A stretch of 64,000 nt of DNA from Myxacorys californica WJT36-NPBG1. Lineage in GTDB: Bacteria > Cyanobacteriota > Cyanobacteriia > Leptolyngbyales > Leptolyngbyaceae. A program made the position numbers and the translations under genes. This document shows positions 55,891 through 64,000 of this stretch, piece by piece; within the stretch, counting starts at the first letter, position 1, and each line of letters starts with the position of its first letter. The stretch covers positions 18,062 to 82,061 of the forward strand of contig JAHHHO010000022.1 in NCBI GenBank assembly GCA_019359315.1, in the 5' to 3' direction. The notes under the pieces were generated by a model. The model had not been told where the DNA came from. It was given only the letters and a program-made list of their open reading frames with translations, and ran no database searches.

Positions 55891-56059
55891 TTTTCTCGTT
55901 CTAGGATTGCATTGATATTTCGGGCTGCATGAAGAACGCGGACAATCTCAATTTCATTGTCTTTGTAGACATAGAAATCAAATCGATTCTCAATATCTAT
56001 CAATGCCTATCGATAAACGCTTTCATGTCTTCGGGCAGGGAGATCGGCAGGGATGTCAT
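55887..56059 (-). pseudogene. Collapsed parDE toxin-antitoxin module
   Basis: From ATG at 56059 the minus strand reads MTSLPISLPEDMKAFIDRH and stops, matching the start of ParD/CopG-like antitoxins. Immediately after, another frame reads DIENRFDFYVYKDNEIEIVR and VLHAARNINAILEREN before a stop at 55887, matching the C-terminal third of ParE/RelE-type toxins. The rest of parD and most of parE are deleted, so no toxin is made. Confidence 0.75.
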
Positions 56060-56101
56060 GGTACAAATCTCCGTACTTACACTTTCAATCAAGGTGACTC
56101 A

Positions 56102-56344
56102 ATGCGAAAGGTCGGAATCGGGCTGCTGATCGTCTCGTTTGTGCCGTGGGGACTAGCGTTTGCCGTCCCATTTATGGAGATACCGCTTTCGCAAAAGGCC
56201 GCGATCGCAGCAATTCTTTTTATTGTGGCAGAGGTAATGTTTTGGATCGGAGTGCTGATTGTTGGCAAGGAAGTGGCAGATCGCTACCGACAGTGGCTTA
56301 ATCCACGTTTTATATGGAGCAGAATTCGTCGGGGTAGACGATGA
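56102..56344 (+). CDS. Small membrane protein with transporter-suffix domain
   Basis: An 80-aa protein with two hydrophobic helices (VGIGLLIVSFVPWGLAFAV and AAIAAILFIVAEVMFWIGVL) and a basic end NPRFIWSRIRRGRR. It resembles the small family annotated as transporter suffix domain proteins. AAGGTG lies 6 bp before the ATG at 56102; the upstream frame from 56003 runs through the parDE remnant and is rejected. Function unknown. Confidence 0.75.
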   Translation: MRKVGIGLLIVSFVPWGLAFAVPFMEIPLSQKAAIAAILFIVAEVMFWIGVLIVGKEVADRYRQWLNPRFIWSRIRRGRR

Positions 56345-56351
56345 GATCGCG

Positions 56352-57422
56352 CTAGGATTCTTCCCACGTTCCCGTGTCCAAGGCCAAATCTGCCTCTAGT
56401 TTCAGGCGAATTGTGCGCGAGAACTTGTCGCCTCTCGGATCGCCAAAGAAAAATTCGATGTCTTCCCCCGATAACCGCTCTAGAGACTTCAGCATAGTGC
56501 GGAGGTTGGGTGTGCTGGCTCCCGTATCGACATAAAGCCGTTCAGACAGACTGTTAAGGCGTTTCCAAGTGGTGTAAAGCTTTGCGATCGCGCCTTCTAA
56601 CTGCGCGGCTTGATTGACAATTTCTGCTGTTGTATTGAGACATCCGAGGCGCAACGCTTCTTCTAATGCCTGTTCGATATCCATATCATCCAGGGCTTGG
56701 ACTTGGGCCGCAGATTCGAGGTAGCGAGAGAGCGATCGCGCTTCGCCCGTGGCTTGTTTAAGCGTGTCCAGGTCAGGACTGCTTGCCATCGCTTCACGAA
56801 TCGAGTCTTGATGACTTGCTGGCAGTTTCTCTAAGTGGCGAACCAGAGGTGCCACGTAGCGCGTCGGAATCGTTTGATCGGTGACTTTGGCCCGAATTTC
56901 TTCGGGCAGCAGATCAGAGGTCATCGCCGTCCAATCGTCAGAGAGTTGGCGGACCTCTCGGCGGGTAATGCGATCGCCGCGTTTGGCAGCATCTCCCACC
57001 ATTTGCTGCACTTCAGGCACCGATTGCGCGGTTTCGACAAACGCCCGTTTGCTAAATCGGTTGACATCTTGCGAATCGAGATAGCCGTTTTCAAGCAGCG
57101 TGTCGGCGCTGTTGGCGAGTTCAATTAGGTTGTAGGCGTTAGTTTTGCTAATTTCTCGATCTTGCAGCCAGTTGAGAAATCCGGTTCCGCGCCCGTCGCC
57201 GCGTTTCTTTTCGCGATCGCGCACAGCTCTCAAAATTTGTCCGCGCCAGATATCAGTTTGCAAGTCAAAGCGATCGCACACCTGCCAAGCCCGCTCGATC
57301 TGCTGCTGAAACTCAATCTCCGGGATCTTCTCATCGTCTGGATCAGGAAGCTGAAACTGGAGATCCAAATTCTGTTCGAGGTCAGACAGCATGAGCGGTT
57401 TGGCATTCGTCGGTTGAGCCAT
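56352..57422 (-). CDS. Conserved cyanobacterial protein of unknown function
   Basis: A 356-aa soluble, mostly alpha-helical protein. Residues 40-110 (QQQIERAWQVCDRFDLQTDI, then RGTGFLNWLQDREISKTNAY and NLIELANSADTLL) suggest an HTH-like or ParB/DUF3102-like helical domain that may bind DNA. The C-terminus has LSGEDIEFFFGDPRGDKF. No enzyme motif is seen. It may act in nucleoid or plasmid-type partition or regulation, but this is only a suggestion from helix layout. Start ATG at 57422. Confidence 0.7.
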   Translation of the reverse strand: MAQPTNAKPLMLSDLEQNLDLQFQLPDPDDEKIPEIEFQQQIERAWQVCDRFDLQTDIWRGQILRAVRDREKKRGDGRGTGFLNWLQDREISKTNAYNLIELANSADTLLENGYLDSQDVNRFSKRAFVETAQSVPEVQQMVGDAAKRGDRITRREVRQLSDDWTAMTSDLLPEEIRAKVTDQTIPTRYVAPLVRHLEKLPASHQDSIREAMASSPDLDTLKQATGEARSLSRYLESAAQVQALDDMDIEQALEEALRLGCLNTTAEIVNQAAQLEGAIAKLYTTWKRLNSLSERLYVDTGASTPNLRTMLKSLERLSGEDIEFFFGDPRGDKFSRTIRLKLEADLALDTGTWEES

Positions 57423-57476
57423 TAGATCGGGAGAGAAACAGCCGAATCATTATTACACTCTTGGGGAGTGTGCGGG

Positions 57477-57953
57477 TTATTTTGTCAAAGCATTCCAAAT
57501 CAAAGCAATGACTAACCCAGTTAGAGCCGCAAGCCCGATCGCAATGACCAAAAATCCCAATAGCAACAGCACAACAAACGCTGGATTCGCCCGTTTATGG
57601 GACGTTGGAGCGTCTAAATGGGCTTCTAGAAGCGCTATATTTTTGCTATTGGCTTTCCACGTTGCATCAAAGAAATCTCCAGCGACGGGAAGTGATCCGA
57701 GTACCGCATCTAGAACCAAATTCGAGACCATTTGCCGGACTGTGGCGGGCGGCAGTCCCATTCGTGCGGCTTCCCACACGATATACACCGAGAGAACGGC
57801 TGTAATCATATCTCCGCCTCCTGGCAACAATCCTAAAATCGGGTCGATGCCGATGCGGTAGCGGGTGCCTGGAATGCCGATCGCATTGTCGAGGACGTGA
57901 GAAATCGATCGGAGTCTTGATAAGGAAGTCATTTTTTTCGTATCAGTTTTCAT
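57477..57953 (-). CDS. DUF4112 family membrane protein
   Basis: A 158-aa protein with the DUF4112 core VLDNAIGIPGTRYRIGIDPI, LGLLPGGGDMITAVLSVYIV and LDAVLGSLPVAGDFFDATWKA, followed by a final helix (VVLLLLGFLVIAIGLAALTG). It should be an inner-membrane protein with two to three segments. Function is unknown. It is separated from the conserved unknown by 54 bp and reads the same way. Confidence 0.9.
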   Translation of the reverse strand: MKTDTKKMTSLSRLRSISHVLDNAIGIPGTRYRIGIDPILGLLPGGGDMITAVLSVYIVWEAARMGLPPATVRQMVSNLVLDAVLGSLPVAGDFFDATWKANSKNIALLEAHLDAPTSHKRANPAFVVLLLLGFLVIAIGLAALTGLVIALIWNALTK

Positions 57954-58087
57954 AATAGTTACCCAGAATTTTTGTCATTAGAATACACTGTGCTTCGATC
58001 TCAAATTAGATTCTTCCCTCAGAACGACGGTCTTGAAAGGGATAAATTGCTATGGTCGCTACAGAATTTAATTAGGAGAAGTCTGCC

Positions 58088-58888
58088 ATGACGATCGCTG
58101 ACTCTAACACACCGCAACAGAGTGCGCCGCTTGGAACTCCTGAACGAACCATTTCAGCCATCTTCAAGAATCGTGAGCAAATTGATACCGTGGTTCGTCG
58201 CTTGCTCGATCACGGCGTTTCTCGGGATCATATTTCGGTGGTTGGCAAGAACTTTCATTCAGAAACGCGAATTTCTGGCTTTATTACCAAGCGAGATGTG
58301 ATTCTGGGTGGATTGAAGCAGGGAGCCGCATTTGGTTCGTTTTTTGGTTCGATCTTAGGCTTGCTTACAGGGGTTGGCGTTTTGTTTGTGCCGTTTGTTG
58401 GAACTGTGGTGGCGGCAGGCCCTATTGGAGCGTTGCTGATTGGGGCGGCGAGCGGCGCGATCGCAGGATCGGCGGGAGCAGGTCTCGTATCCGCGTTTGT
58501 CGCGATTGGAATGCCAGAAGACAAAGCGACCATCTATCAAACTCGCGTCGAAGCGGGAGAATTTCTAACGATGGTGGAAGTACCCGACAGTAAGACAGGC
58601 GAAATTCAAACGCTGCTTCAAGAATCGGGTGGTGAAGAAATTTCAACGCTACAATCCGCCTTGCCGAGGCAGAAAGAAGGCGCGATCGAGGATGTCAGTC
58701 ACCTGTCTCCCGAAGTGCGATCGCACTTATCAGAAGATGCGCAGCGCAAGTATTTAGAGCGTTATAATGCGGCGCTAACCGAGACGAATGATGAAACCCA
58801 AGCAGAACGGTTAGCTTGGGATGCCATTCATCAACAGTATGAAGAAGATGAATCTGGCGTTTGGTCAAAGCCCAAAATAGCCGTTTAG
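58088..58888 (+). CDS. Stress-type glycine-zipper protein with C-terminal ChaB domain
   Basis: A 266-aa protein. Residues 20-75 resemble a general-stress (DUF1269-like) alpha/beta fold ([20 protein letters not shown]), 80-155 is a Gly/Ala-rich hydrophobic region with glycine-zipper repeats ([20 protein letters not shown]), and 205-255 is a ChaB-type domain ([20 protein letters not shown]). AGGAG lies 11 bp before the ATG. Probably membrane-associated and induced under stress (inference). A bidirectional terminator follows. Confidence 0.85.
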   Translation: MTIADSNTPQQSAPLGTPERTISAIFKNREQIDTVVRRLLDHGVSRDHISVVGKNFHSETRISGFITKRDVILGGLKQGAAFGSFFGSILGLLTGVGVLFVPFVGTVVAAGPIGALLIGAASGAIAGSAGAGLVSAFVAIGMPEDKATIYQTRVEAGEFLTMVEVPDSKTGEIQTLLQESGGEEISTLQSALPRQKEGAIEDVSHLSPEVRSHLSEDAQRKYLERYNAALTETNDETQAERLAWDAIHQQYEEDESGVWSKPKIAV

Positions 58889-58917
58889 AAGGGTGACAAC
58901 TCAGGGATTTTAATCCA

Positions 58918-58952
58918 GACTCCGCTTGTCTAATCCTGTGACAAGCGGAGTC
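58918..58952. terminator. Bidirectional terminator between ChaB-domain and CPBP genes
   Basis: GACTCCGCTTGTC pairs perfectly with its complement over 13 bp and is followed by TTTG; it overlaps the end of the CPBP gene. Confidence 0.8.
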
Positions 58953-59751
58953 TTTGCTGACGTTGCGCAATCGTCCGCATCCATAGGGCGATCGCACCCA
59001 GCGAAAAAATTCCCACAATTCCCGCCAACGGATTTCTTTCAACCCCCGTCACCCACTCAGGAACATGATTAGAATACTTCACCAACTGTCCTACATTGAC
59101 GATGTAGTAGCCCCAGATCAGCCCGGCGTGCAGTCCGATCGAGAGCCCTAATCGTCCATCTGTCGCTCGCTTTGCCCAGACTAAGATCAGGCCGAGGACG
59201 AATAGCGCTGGGAACTGAACGAATCTGAGATGCAGTCCAGCGAAGATCAAGCTACTCAATAGCAGAGCCGTTCGAGCCGAATAGCCGCGCTGAAGTTCAT
59301 CCAATAGCCAGCCGCGAAACAGCAGTTCTTCTGCCACGCCGTATGCGATCGCCACGATCGCGCCTTCTACAAAGATTTGGGCAAATGTGGGTTGAGGAGC
59401 CTGCCAGATTACCCATCCAAATAGACTTTGAACCACAAACATCAGCATTAAGCTAATTAACCCAATGCTCAATCCTTTCGCAAGATTACGAATCGTCCTG
59501 CGAGGTTGCCGAAATCCGTATCGCTTCAACAGATTGGGCTGCTGATAGACAAATCGCCCCCACAGTACAACCAAGAGAACAAACTCGGCGTACAGCAGAG
59601 GCATCGTCAAAATTGTGGCGAGGTTGTTATCGCTAACTAACCGGGTAATCGGTAGCGCGATCGGAACCCAAATCGTTAACAACGTCAGCACAAACAACCC
59701 AATTCTGATCGGAGTTGGATATTGGGCAATGCGAGTAAGATTGAGTTTCAA
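58930..59751 (-). CDS. CPBP-family intramembrane metalloprotease
   Basis: A 273-aa protein with about eight membrane segments. The catalytic motif is VAEELLFRGWLL (Glu141, Glu142, Arg146), followed by SSLIFAGLHLRF with the second site His174. CPBP (Abi) proteases cleave membrane proteins or bacteriocin-related peptides; some cyanobacterial members resist or tailor small peptides. The target is unknown. clpS lies 15 bp upstream on the same strand, so the two could be an operon. Confidence 0.92.
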   Translation of the reverse strand: MKLNLTRIAQYPTPIRIGLFVLTLLTIWVPIALPITRLVSDNNLATILTMPLLYAEFVLLVVLWGRFVYQQPNLLKRYGFRQPRRTIRNLAKGLSIGLISLMLMFVVQSLFGWVIWQAPQPTFAQIFVEGAIVAIAYGVAEELLFRGWLLDELQRGYSARTALLLSSLIFAGLHLRFVQFPALFVLGLILVWAKRATDGRLGLSIGLHAGLIWGYYIVNVGQLVKYSNHVPEWVTGVERNPLAGIVGIFSLGAIALWMRTIAQRQQRLRLSQD

Positions 59752-59766
59752 AATGTGGACAAAACG

Positions 59767-60087
59767 CTATTCGTCAGGCTCGATCGTACTATCTAAACCA
59801 TGCATCTTGAGCGTTTCACTGTAGAATTCAGCGGGTTCTTGAGCGCAAGTAATCACCAAGGCAAGCCCATTTACATGAGCTTCCATCATGATATTTACAG
59901 CTTGGGGTTGAGTCAGACTAGGTACAGTCTGAATCAAAACTTGCACCACATGCTCCATAGAGTTAATGGCATCGTTATGGAGCAATACTCGATAGCGCGG
60001 TGCAGGTTTACGGACGGTCGATGTTGAGCGCTGTTCGATGGTTTCGACAGACACGATTTTCACCTCTGCGTAATCGATGGACAACAA
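59767..60087 (-). CDS. clpS: ATP-dependent Clp protease adaptor ClpS
   Basis: ClpS hands N-degron substrates to ClpAP or ClpCP. The 106-aa protein has YRVLLHNDAINSMEHVVQVL with the Asn-Asp pocket that binds substrates, and the later VNGLALVITCAQEPAEFYSE. Typical ClpS length is about 95-105 residues. ATG at 60087 is used; a start a few residues inside is possible. It precedes the CPBP gene on the same strand. Confidence 0.94.
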   Translation of the reverse strand: MLSIDYAEVKIVSVETIEQRSTSTVRKPAPRYRVLLHNDAINSMEHVVQVLIQTVPSLTQPQAVNIMMEAHVNGLALVITCAQEPAEFYSETLKMHGLDSTIEPDE

Positions 60088-60275
60088 ATTGTGGAAGCTG
60101 CTCCCTCTAAGATCGTTCCTTTCCCTGCAATGGCAACCAATTTAGACTTTCCGCTAGTTTGGTTTACGAGGGAAAAACACCTTGAGTAAGCCTTTGTTAT
60201 TCTAACTTAGCTTTTCCTGATAGAAGTCACGCATTGAGTGATTTCTTCCGCTTCAACCGGGATTCGTCTCCTTTG

Positions 60276-60625
60276 TTATACAGGCGTCTCCTGATCGGGC
60301 GGAAGGTGAGTGTCTGGCAGATTTGACAGTCCCCACTTCAAGATCGACTTCAGCACAGGACGTAGACTTTCTCCTGTTCGGTCAGCTGATAGTTCATCCG
60401 ACGGGCATGAGTGCTGTAAGGCTGTTTGGCAACTAAACCCAATTGTTCTAACTTTTTAAGCCGATCAGTCAAAACATTGGTTGAAATTCCTTCGGGTGAG
60501 TCTAGAAACTCCTCAAATCGCTGTTTCTTGAAAAACAGCATGTCGCGGATAATCAGCAACGTCCAGCGATCGCCAATCAGATCTAATGTCCCTGCGATCG
60601 GGCAACTCGAACGACGCTCTTGCAT
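60276..60625 (-). pseudogene. HxlR-family regulator with a one-base frameshift
   Basis: The reading frame from ATG at 60625 gives an HxlR winged helix (CPIAGTLDLIGDRWTLLIIR, RFEEFLDSPEGISTNVLTDR) up to LTEQ, then misreads and stops at 60350. One base further along, the next frame resumes the expected end ESLRPVLKSILKWGLSNL and runs to a stop at 60276. The break lies at about 60371-60374, in CAGGAGAAAG, where one base seems missing. This is either a real truncation to 91 aa (DNA-binding part kept) or a sequencing error. Confidence 0.8.
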
Positions 60626-60652
60626 ACTTTAGAAGCTCTAAAATCAACGCTT

Positions 60653-60709
60653 ACTTGCATTTTACAAGTTGCTCTGGTATTGTCACTTTTAACTTGCAAT
60701 TTACAACTT
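60653..60709. promoter_or_regulatory. Paired operator-like repeats in the HxlR-cupin promoter
   Basis: Two near-identical 18-bp sequences, ACTTGCATTTTACAAGTT at 60653 and ACTTGCAATTTACAACTT at 60692, lie 39 bp apart in the divergent gap. The first is itself palindromic (ACTTG and CAAGT). They are good candidates for HxlR binding sites controlling both genes. Confidence 0.6.
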
Positions 60710-60716
60710 ACAGTTT

Positions 60717-61175
60717 ATGAATAGCAGATCAGGCGAAAACTTTTCAGTCGTCAATGTTGGGTCGTTTTCTGAGCTAGACGAATTTACCTTCGAGGCAGCT
60801 AATTTGCCTCTCAAAGTTCAGGGCAAAGTGTTCTTAAAAGAGCTTCTTAGCCTCACTAGTGCAGAGATTTCCTTTAATTCAATCCCGCCCGGAAAATCCA
60901 TTCCCTTCTATCACAAGCATCGTTTCAATGAAGAAATTTATATCTTTATTCATGGCGCGGGAGAGTTTCAGGTTGACGATGTGATGTTTCCGGTCACCGA
61001 AGGAACGGTTGTGAGAGTTGATTGTGAGGGAGAGCGGTGCTGGCGAAACACGTCAGATGCCGATTTGCATTGCATCACCATACAGGCACGGGCAGGATCG
61101 TTCCCAAATCACACGATTCAAGATGGGCTTACAGTTGAACGAGCGGTCAGTTGGGAAGAAAAGACGCGAATGTAG
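60717..61175 (+). CDS. Cupin-domain protein
   Basis: A 152-aa cupin. The metal-binding motifs are PFYHKHRFNEEIYIFIHGAG and the weaker second block DADLHCITIQARAG. Several enzymes and sensors use this fold, so a precise function cannot be given. It is divergent from the HxlR regulator and probably its regulatory target. Start ATG at 60717 follows the operator-like repeats by 8 bp, so transcription may start very close to the gene. Confidence 0.85.
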   Translation: MNSRSGENFSVVNVGSFSELDEFTFEAANLPLKVQGKVFLKELLSLTSAEISFNSIPPGKSIPFYHKHRFNEEIYIFIHGAGEFQVDDVMFPVTEGTVVRVDCEGERCWRNTSDADLHCITIQARAGSFPNHTIQDGLTVERAVSWEEKTRM

Positions 61176-61740
61176 CATCGTTGGAGTTGAGTGGATTCTA
61201 AAATGTCGGTAACAGAGCGATCGCTGGCTGAACTGCCAAAATCCGGTTTATATCTCACTGGAGTCATCGGAAATCTTAGAGCGATCGCAACCAACAAAGT
61301 TCAGCTTTGAAGCTTCTTAACCCTATTAATTTTATAAGCATTACGACCTACAACTTAGGTATGGGACGGTAAACCGTCACCTGTGACTGAGGTAGAAGCA
61401 TCAACTTTATTGTTAAGTTTATTAAAGAAAGCTTAGAAGCATTATCCATGATGAAGCATTCCAATCCGCCGTCCAACGCTTAGAGGAAGAACTAAACCTT
61501 CCTTAAACCACTCTCTTACTGAGGGCACTGGCGCTCAGTCACCTCACCTTCTATCGATCGCGATTTGAGGCTATGACTTTGTCACGCTAGGGCAGTTAGC
61601 TCACATCTGGGACTGACTGTAATAGCGTAACTATCTCTGCAAACCGAAGTACATTCCCTCAGAAGCAGGATGGATTTAGCCTGCACTTTGCGCTCATCTT
61701 AGAGGGTGAAACTACAACAACAAATCAGGATCGAGATAAC
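61176..61740. other. Intergenic gap upstream of ftsH
   Basis: A short stretch around 61445-61502 reads like a C-terminus (HDEAFQSAVQRLEEELNLP and stop), perhaps decayed coding sequence, but the frame breaks upstream and no family is recognised. The rest has no ORF. The ftsH promoter should be here. Confidence 0.35.
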
Positions 61741-63636
61741 ATGCCGATTAAAGATAAACCAACGCCTTCCCGTCCTCGCTTGATTGCGAACCTGCTGCTA
61801 GGCGTCTCAGGACTTTTCCTACTCACTAATCTGTTTTTGCCAGGGTTGTTCGGGACGCAGAACACGAGCGTTCCATACAGTCTGTTCATTCATCAGGTGC
61901 AGGAAGGTGAAGTGAGCCAGGTGTCCGTAGGACAAAACCAAATTCGCTATCAGCTCAAAGGCGAAAACGGTACACCAGGTCCTGTTTATGTGACGACTCC
62001 TATTTTCGACTTAGGACTGCCTAACTTACTTGAAGAGAAAGGCGTTGAGTTTGCAGCTACCCCTCCACCGAAAAATGGCTGGTTTACAAGTCTCTTAGGC
62101 TGGGTAATTCCGCCGCTCATTTTTGTGGCAATTTGGCAGTTCTTTATAGCGCGTGGTGGTGGCCCAGGCCAACAAGGCGTACTCTCGATTGGAAAAAGTA
62201 AAGCGAAAGTGTACGTTGAGGGAGAATCTGACAAAGTGACCTTTACCGACGTGGCAGGGGTCGAAGAAGCCAAGACAGAATTGGTTGAAATTGTGGATTT
62301 CCTCAAAACGCCGGCTCGCTACCTTCAAATTGGCGCACGAATTCCGAAAGGGGTGTTGCTTGTAGGTCCGCCAGGAACGGGTAAAACACTATTGGCAAAG
62401 GCGGTCGCTGGAGAAGCGGGCGTTCCGTTCTTTAGTATTTCTGGCTCTGAGTTTGTGGAAATGTTTGTGGGCGTTGGCTCGTCGCGGGTGCGCGACCTGT
62501 TTGACCAAGCGAAGAAGCAGGCTCCATGTATTGTCTTTATTGACGAATTGGATGCGATCGGGAAGTCTCGCAGTTCCGGTGGGTTTTACGGTGGCAACGA
62601 TGAGCGAGAGCAAACACTCAATCAACTGCTAACCGAGATGGATGGCTTTGCCGCAGGTGATGCCACCGTGATCGTCTTGGCTGCCACCAACCGCCCTGAA
62701 TCGCTTGATCCCGCGTTGTTGCGTCCGGGTCGTTTTGACCGTCAAGTTTTAGTCGATCGCCCAGATTTGTCAGGTCGTGAAGAGATTCTGAACATTCATG
62801 CACAAAAAGTGAAATTGGGGCAGGACGTGAACTTAAGAGCGATCGCAACTCGTACCCCAGGATTTGCTGGAGCAGACTTGGCTAACTTAGTGAATGAAGC
62901 GGCACTGTTAGCGGCTCGAAACCAACGCCAGACGGTTGCCCAAGAAGACTTTGCCGAAGCGATCGAGCGAGTTGTGGCAGGACTTGAGAAAAAGAGTCGT
63001 GTGTTGAACGAAACCGAGAAAAAGATCGTTGCCTATCATGAGGTGGGTCATGCTCTAGTCGGTGCTTTGATTCCAGGCAGTGGTCGAGTTGAGAAGATTT
63101 CGATCGTGCCTCGCGGTATGGCAGCGTTAGGATACACGTTGCAACTGCCAACAGAAGATCGCTTCTTAATGAATGAAATGGAGTTGCGCGGTCAGATTGC
63201 TACGCTTCTAGGGGGACGCTCCGCAGAGGAAGTTATCTTTGGCAGTATTACGACCGGAGCCTCGAATGATTTGCAACGGGCAACCGATTTAGCAGAGCGC
63301 ATGGTGACGACTTACGGCATGAGTAAAGTTCTAGGGCCGTTGGCATATCAACAAGGACAACAGGCAATGTTCTTGGGTGACAATTCACCCAATCCTCGGC
63401 GATCGCTGAGTGAAGATACTGCCAAGGCGATTGATGTCGAGGTCAAAGACATTGTGGAAACAGCTCACAAGCAAGCATTGGCAATTTTGGAAGCGAACCG
63501 AGAGCTACTAGAAACCATTACCGAACAGCTCCTTGAGACCGAAGTGATTGAGGGTGAGAAATTGCAGAGTTTGTTGAATCAGGTGAAATCGGCTGAATTG
63601 CCGTCGGCTGAACTGTCTCTGAGCAACTCACGTTAA
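61741..63636 (+). CDS. ftsH: ATP-dependent zinc metalloprotease FtsH
   Basis: FtsH degrades damaged membrane and soluble proteins, including photosystem subunits in cyanobacteria. The 631-aa protein has two membrane segments (about 14-36 and 113-137), AAA domain with Walker A GPPGTGKT (Lys215), SRH region [20 protein letters not shown], and the zinc site HEVGH (His433, Glu434, His437). The C-terminal protease helices are complete, so the gene is full length. A typical cyanobacterial genome carries several ftsH genes; which one this is cannot be decided. Start ATG at 61741 matches the first membrane helix. Confidence 0.97.
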   Translation: MPIKDKPTPSRPRLIANLLLGVSGLFLLTNLFLPGLFGTQNTSVPYSLFIHQVQEGEVSQVSVGQNQIRYQLKGENGTPGPVYVTTPIFDLGLPNLLEEKGVEFAATPPPKNGWFTSLLGWVIPPLIFVAIWQFFIARGGGPGQQGVLSIGKSKAKVYVEGESDKVTFTDVAGVEEAKTELVEIVDFLKTPARYLQIGARIPKGVLLVGPPGTGKTLLAKAVAGEAGVPFFSISGSEFVEMFVGVGSSRVRDLFDQAKKQAPCIVFIDELDAIGKSRSSGGFYGGNDEREQTLNQLLTEMDGFAAGDATVIVLAATNRPESLDPALLRPGRFDRQVLVDRPDLSGREEILNIHAQKVKLGQDVNLRAIATRTPGFAGADLANLVNEAALLAARNQRQTVAQEDFAEAIERVVAGLEKKSRVLNETEKKIVAYHEVGHALVGALIPGSGRVEKISIVPRGMAALGYTLQLPTEDRFLMNEMELRGQIATLLGGRSAEEVIFGSITTGASNDLQRATDLAERMVTTYGMSKVLGPLAYQQGQQAMFLGDNSPNPRRSLSEDTAKAIDVEVKDIVETAHKQALAILEANRELLETITEQLLETEVIEGEKLQSLLNQVKSAELPSAELSLSNSR

Positions 63637-63766
63637 TTAGAGTTCAACGATTAGCGCCAACTCTCAATTCTTCAGGCATGAGTACGCTATGCATAAGTGC
63701 GATCGCGGTTAAATTGTGGCTCTGCGATCGCACCTACCAGTCCCACTTCAATCCATCCCACTCGCG

Positions 63767-63841
63767 ATGTATGCAATACTCTATGCAATTGCGATCGGGT
63801 TGCTGCCCCTGTTTCTAGGTTTCCACTTGCTTTGGAAGTAA
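63767..63841 (+). CDS. Candidate 24-aa membrane peptide
   Basis: ATG at 63767 opens MYAILYAIAIGLLPLFLGFH and ends LLWK before TAA. It is one hydrophobic helix of the size of small photosynthetic subunits, but no known one matches. No ribosome site is strong. It may be chance. Confidence 0.25.
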   Translation: MYAILYAIAIGLLPLFLGFHLLWK

Positions 63842-63883
63842 GTGGAAATTTTGGTTTAAAGCGGGCTAGAGCTCAGAGCTAAT

Positions 63884-64000
63884 TCATTGTATGAGGAGGA
63901 AAAGAGCATCAATGGCATGCGCTACTCGACGCTGCGCTTTAGTAATCGATGCTTCCCCCTGTAGACGAAACAGATTAACAGCCCAAGTGCGAATTAATCC
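63884..64000 (-). CDS. C-terminal end of a putative transposase, cut by the window edge
   Basis: The minus strand is open from the window edge to a stop at 63884, reading GLIRTWAVNLFRLQGEASIT and AQRRVAHAIDALFLLIQ. The pattern of basic helix followed by hydrophobic helix resembles the end of ISAs1-type transposases, but the family is not certain. Most of the gene lies outside. Confidence 0.45.
   Translation of the reverse strand, partial: GLIRTWAVNLFRLQGEASITKAQRRVAHAIDALFLLIQ

Noticed and set aside
1..64000. tRNA, rRNA or riboswitch genes
   Set aside because: No cloverleaf with a GGTTCGA-type loop, no ribosomal core sequence and no known riboswitch core was seen by eye; a covariance-model search would be needed to exclude short ones.

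Overview
The window is chromosomal DNA from a filamentous-type cyanobacterium, probably of the Leptolyngbya/Oculatella kind; the genus is an inference. Evidence: the HIP1 octamer GCGATCGC and its variants are scattered through nearly every gene; there is a two-gene alkane pathway (acyl-ACP reductase and aldehyde-deformylating oxygenase), a cyanobacterial-type glycogen synthase, an SLH-OprB porin, DUF1830 and DUF1818 proteins, a GUN4-like domain and a PEP-CTERM protein. No rRNA, tRNA or CRISPR array was recognised.

Layout. 1-12.3 kb is a carbohydrate region: a GH2 glycosidase cut by the window edge, galE, a tight operon of a glycosyltransferase, UDP-galactopyranose mutase (glf) and a glycosidase-RmlD fusion, then three small unknown genes, a PhyH-type dioxygenase and a GH43 glycosidase. 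GalE and Glf together point to a galactofuranose-containing glycan. 12.5-21.5 kb is a signalling island with two CheR-type methyltransferases (one carrying a long coiled coil and PAS domain), two CheB-type methylesterases, a PAS histidine kinase and a PAS-Crp regulator, but no CheA, CheW or receptor. 21.8-26 kb holds a secreted unknown, a 21-bp minisatellite between short inverted repeats, and a RarA ATPase-methyltransferase fusion.

26-42.4 kb is mixed housekeeping and membrane genes: acyltransferase, ZIP-like transporter, BrkB-like protein, RarD, pentapeptide protein, phosphodiester glycosidase, alpha/beta hydrolase, MocR regulator, DinB protein, YbaK deacylase, GUN4-WD40 protein, RdgB and an SGNH hydrolase. 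It is marked by transposon scars (ISL3, IS256 and IS4 remnants). 42.6-54.8 kb holds rpoZ, DUF1818, a prohibitin-like protein, a PEP-CTERM protein, a decayed NRPS/PKS thioesterase, a response regulator, a large porin, glgA and the alkane pair.

55-64 kb holds an orphan sugar ABC permease, a collapsed parDE module, a conserved unknown, DUF4112 and ChaB-domain proteins, a CPBP protease, clpS, a frameshifted HxlR regulator divergent from a cupin gene with paired operator-like repeats, ftsH, and the tail of a probable transposase.

The least ordinary signals are small-scale decay and remodelling: an IS4-derived 276-bp element whose terminal repeat supplies the last codons of a membrane protein, a 50-bp relic made of the same terminal repeats, a higher-order minisatellite, a 39-bp near-perfect palindrome inside a cheR gene, the parDE deletion fusion, and the CheA-less Che island.
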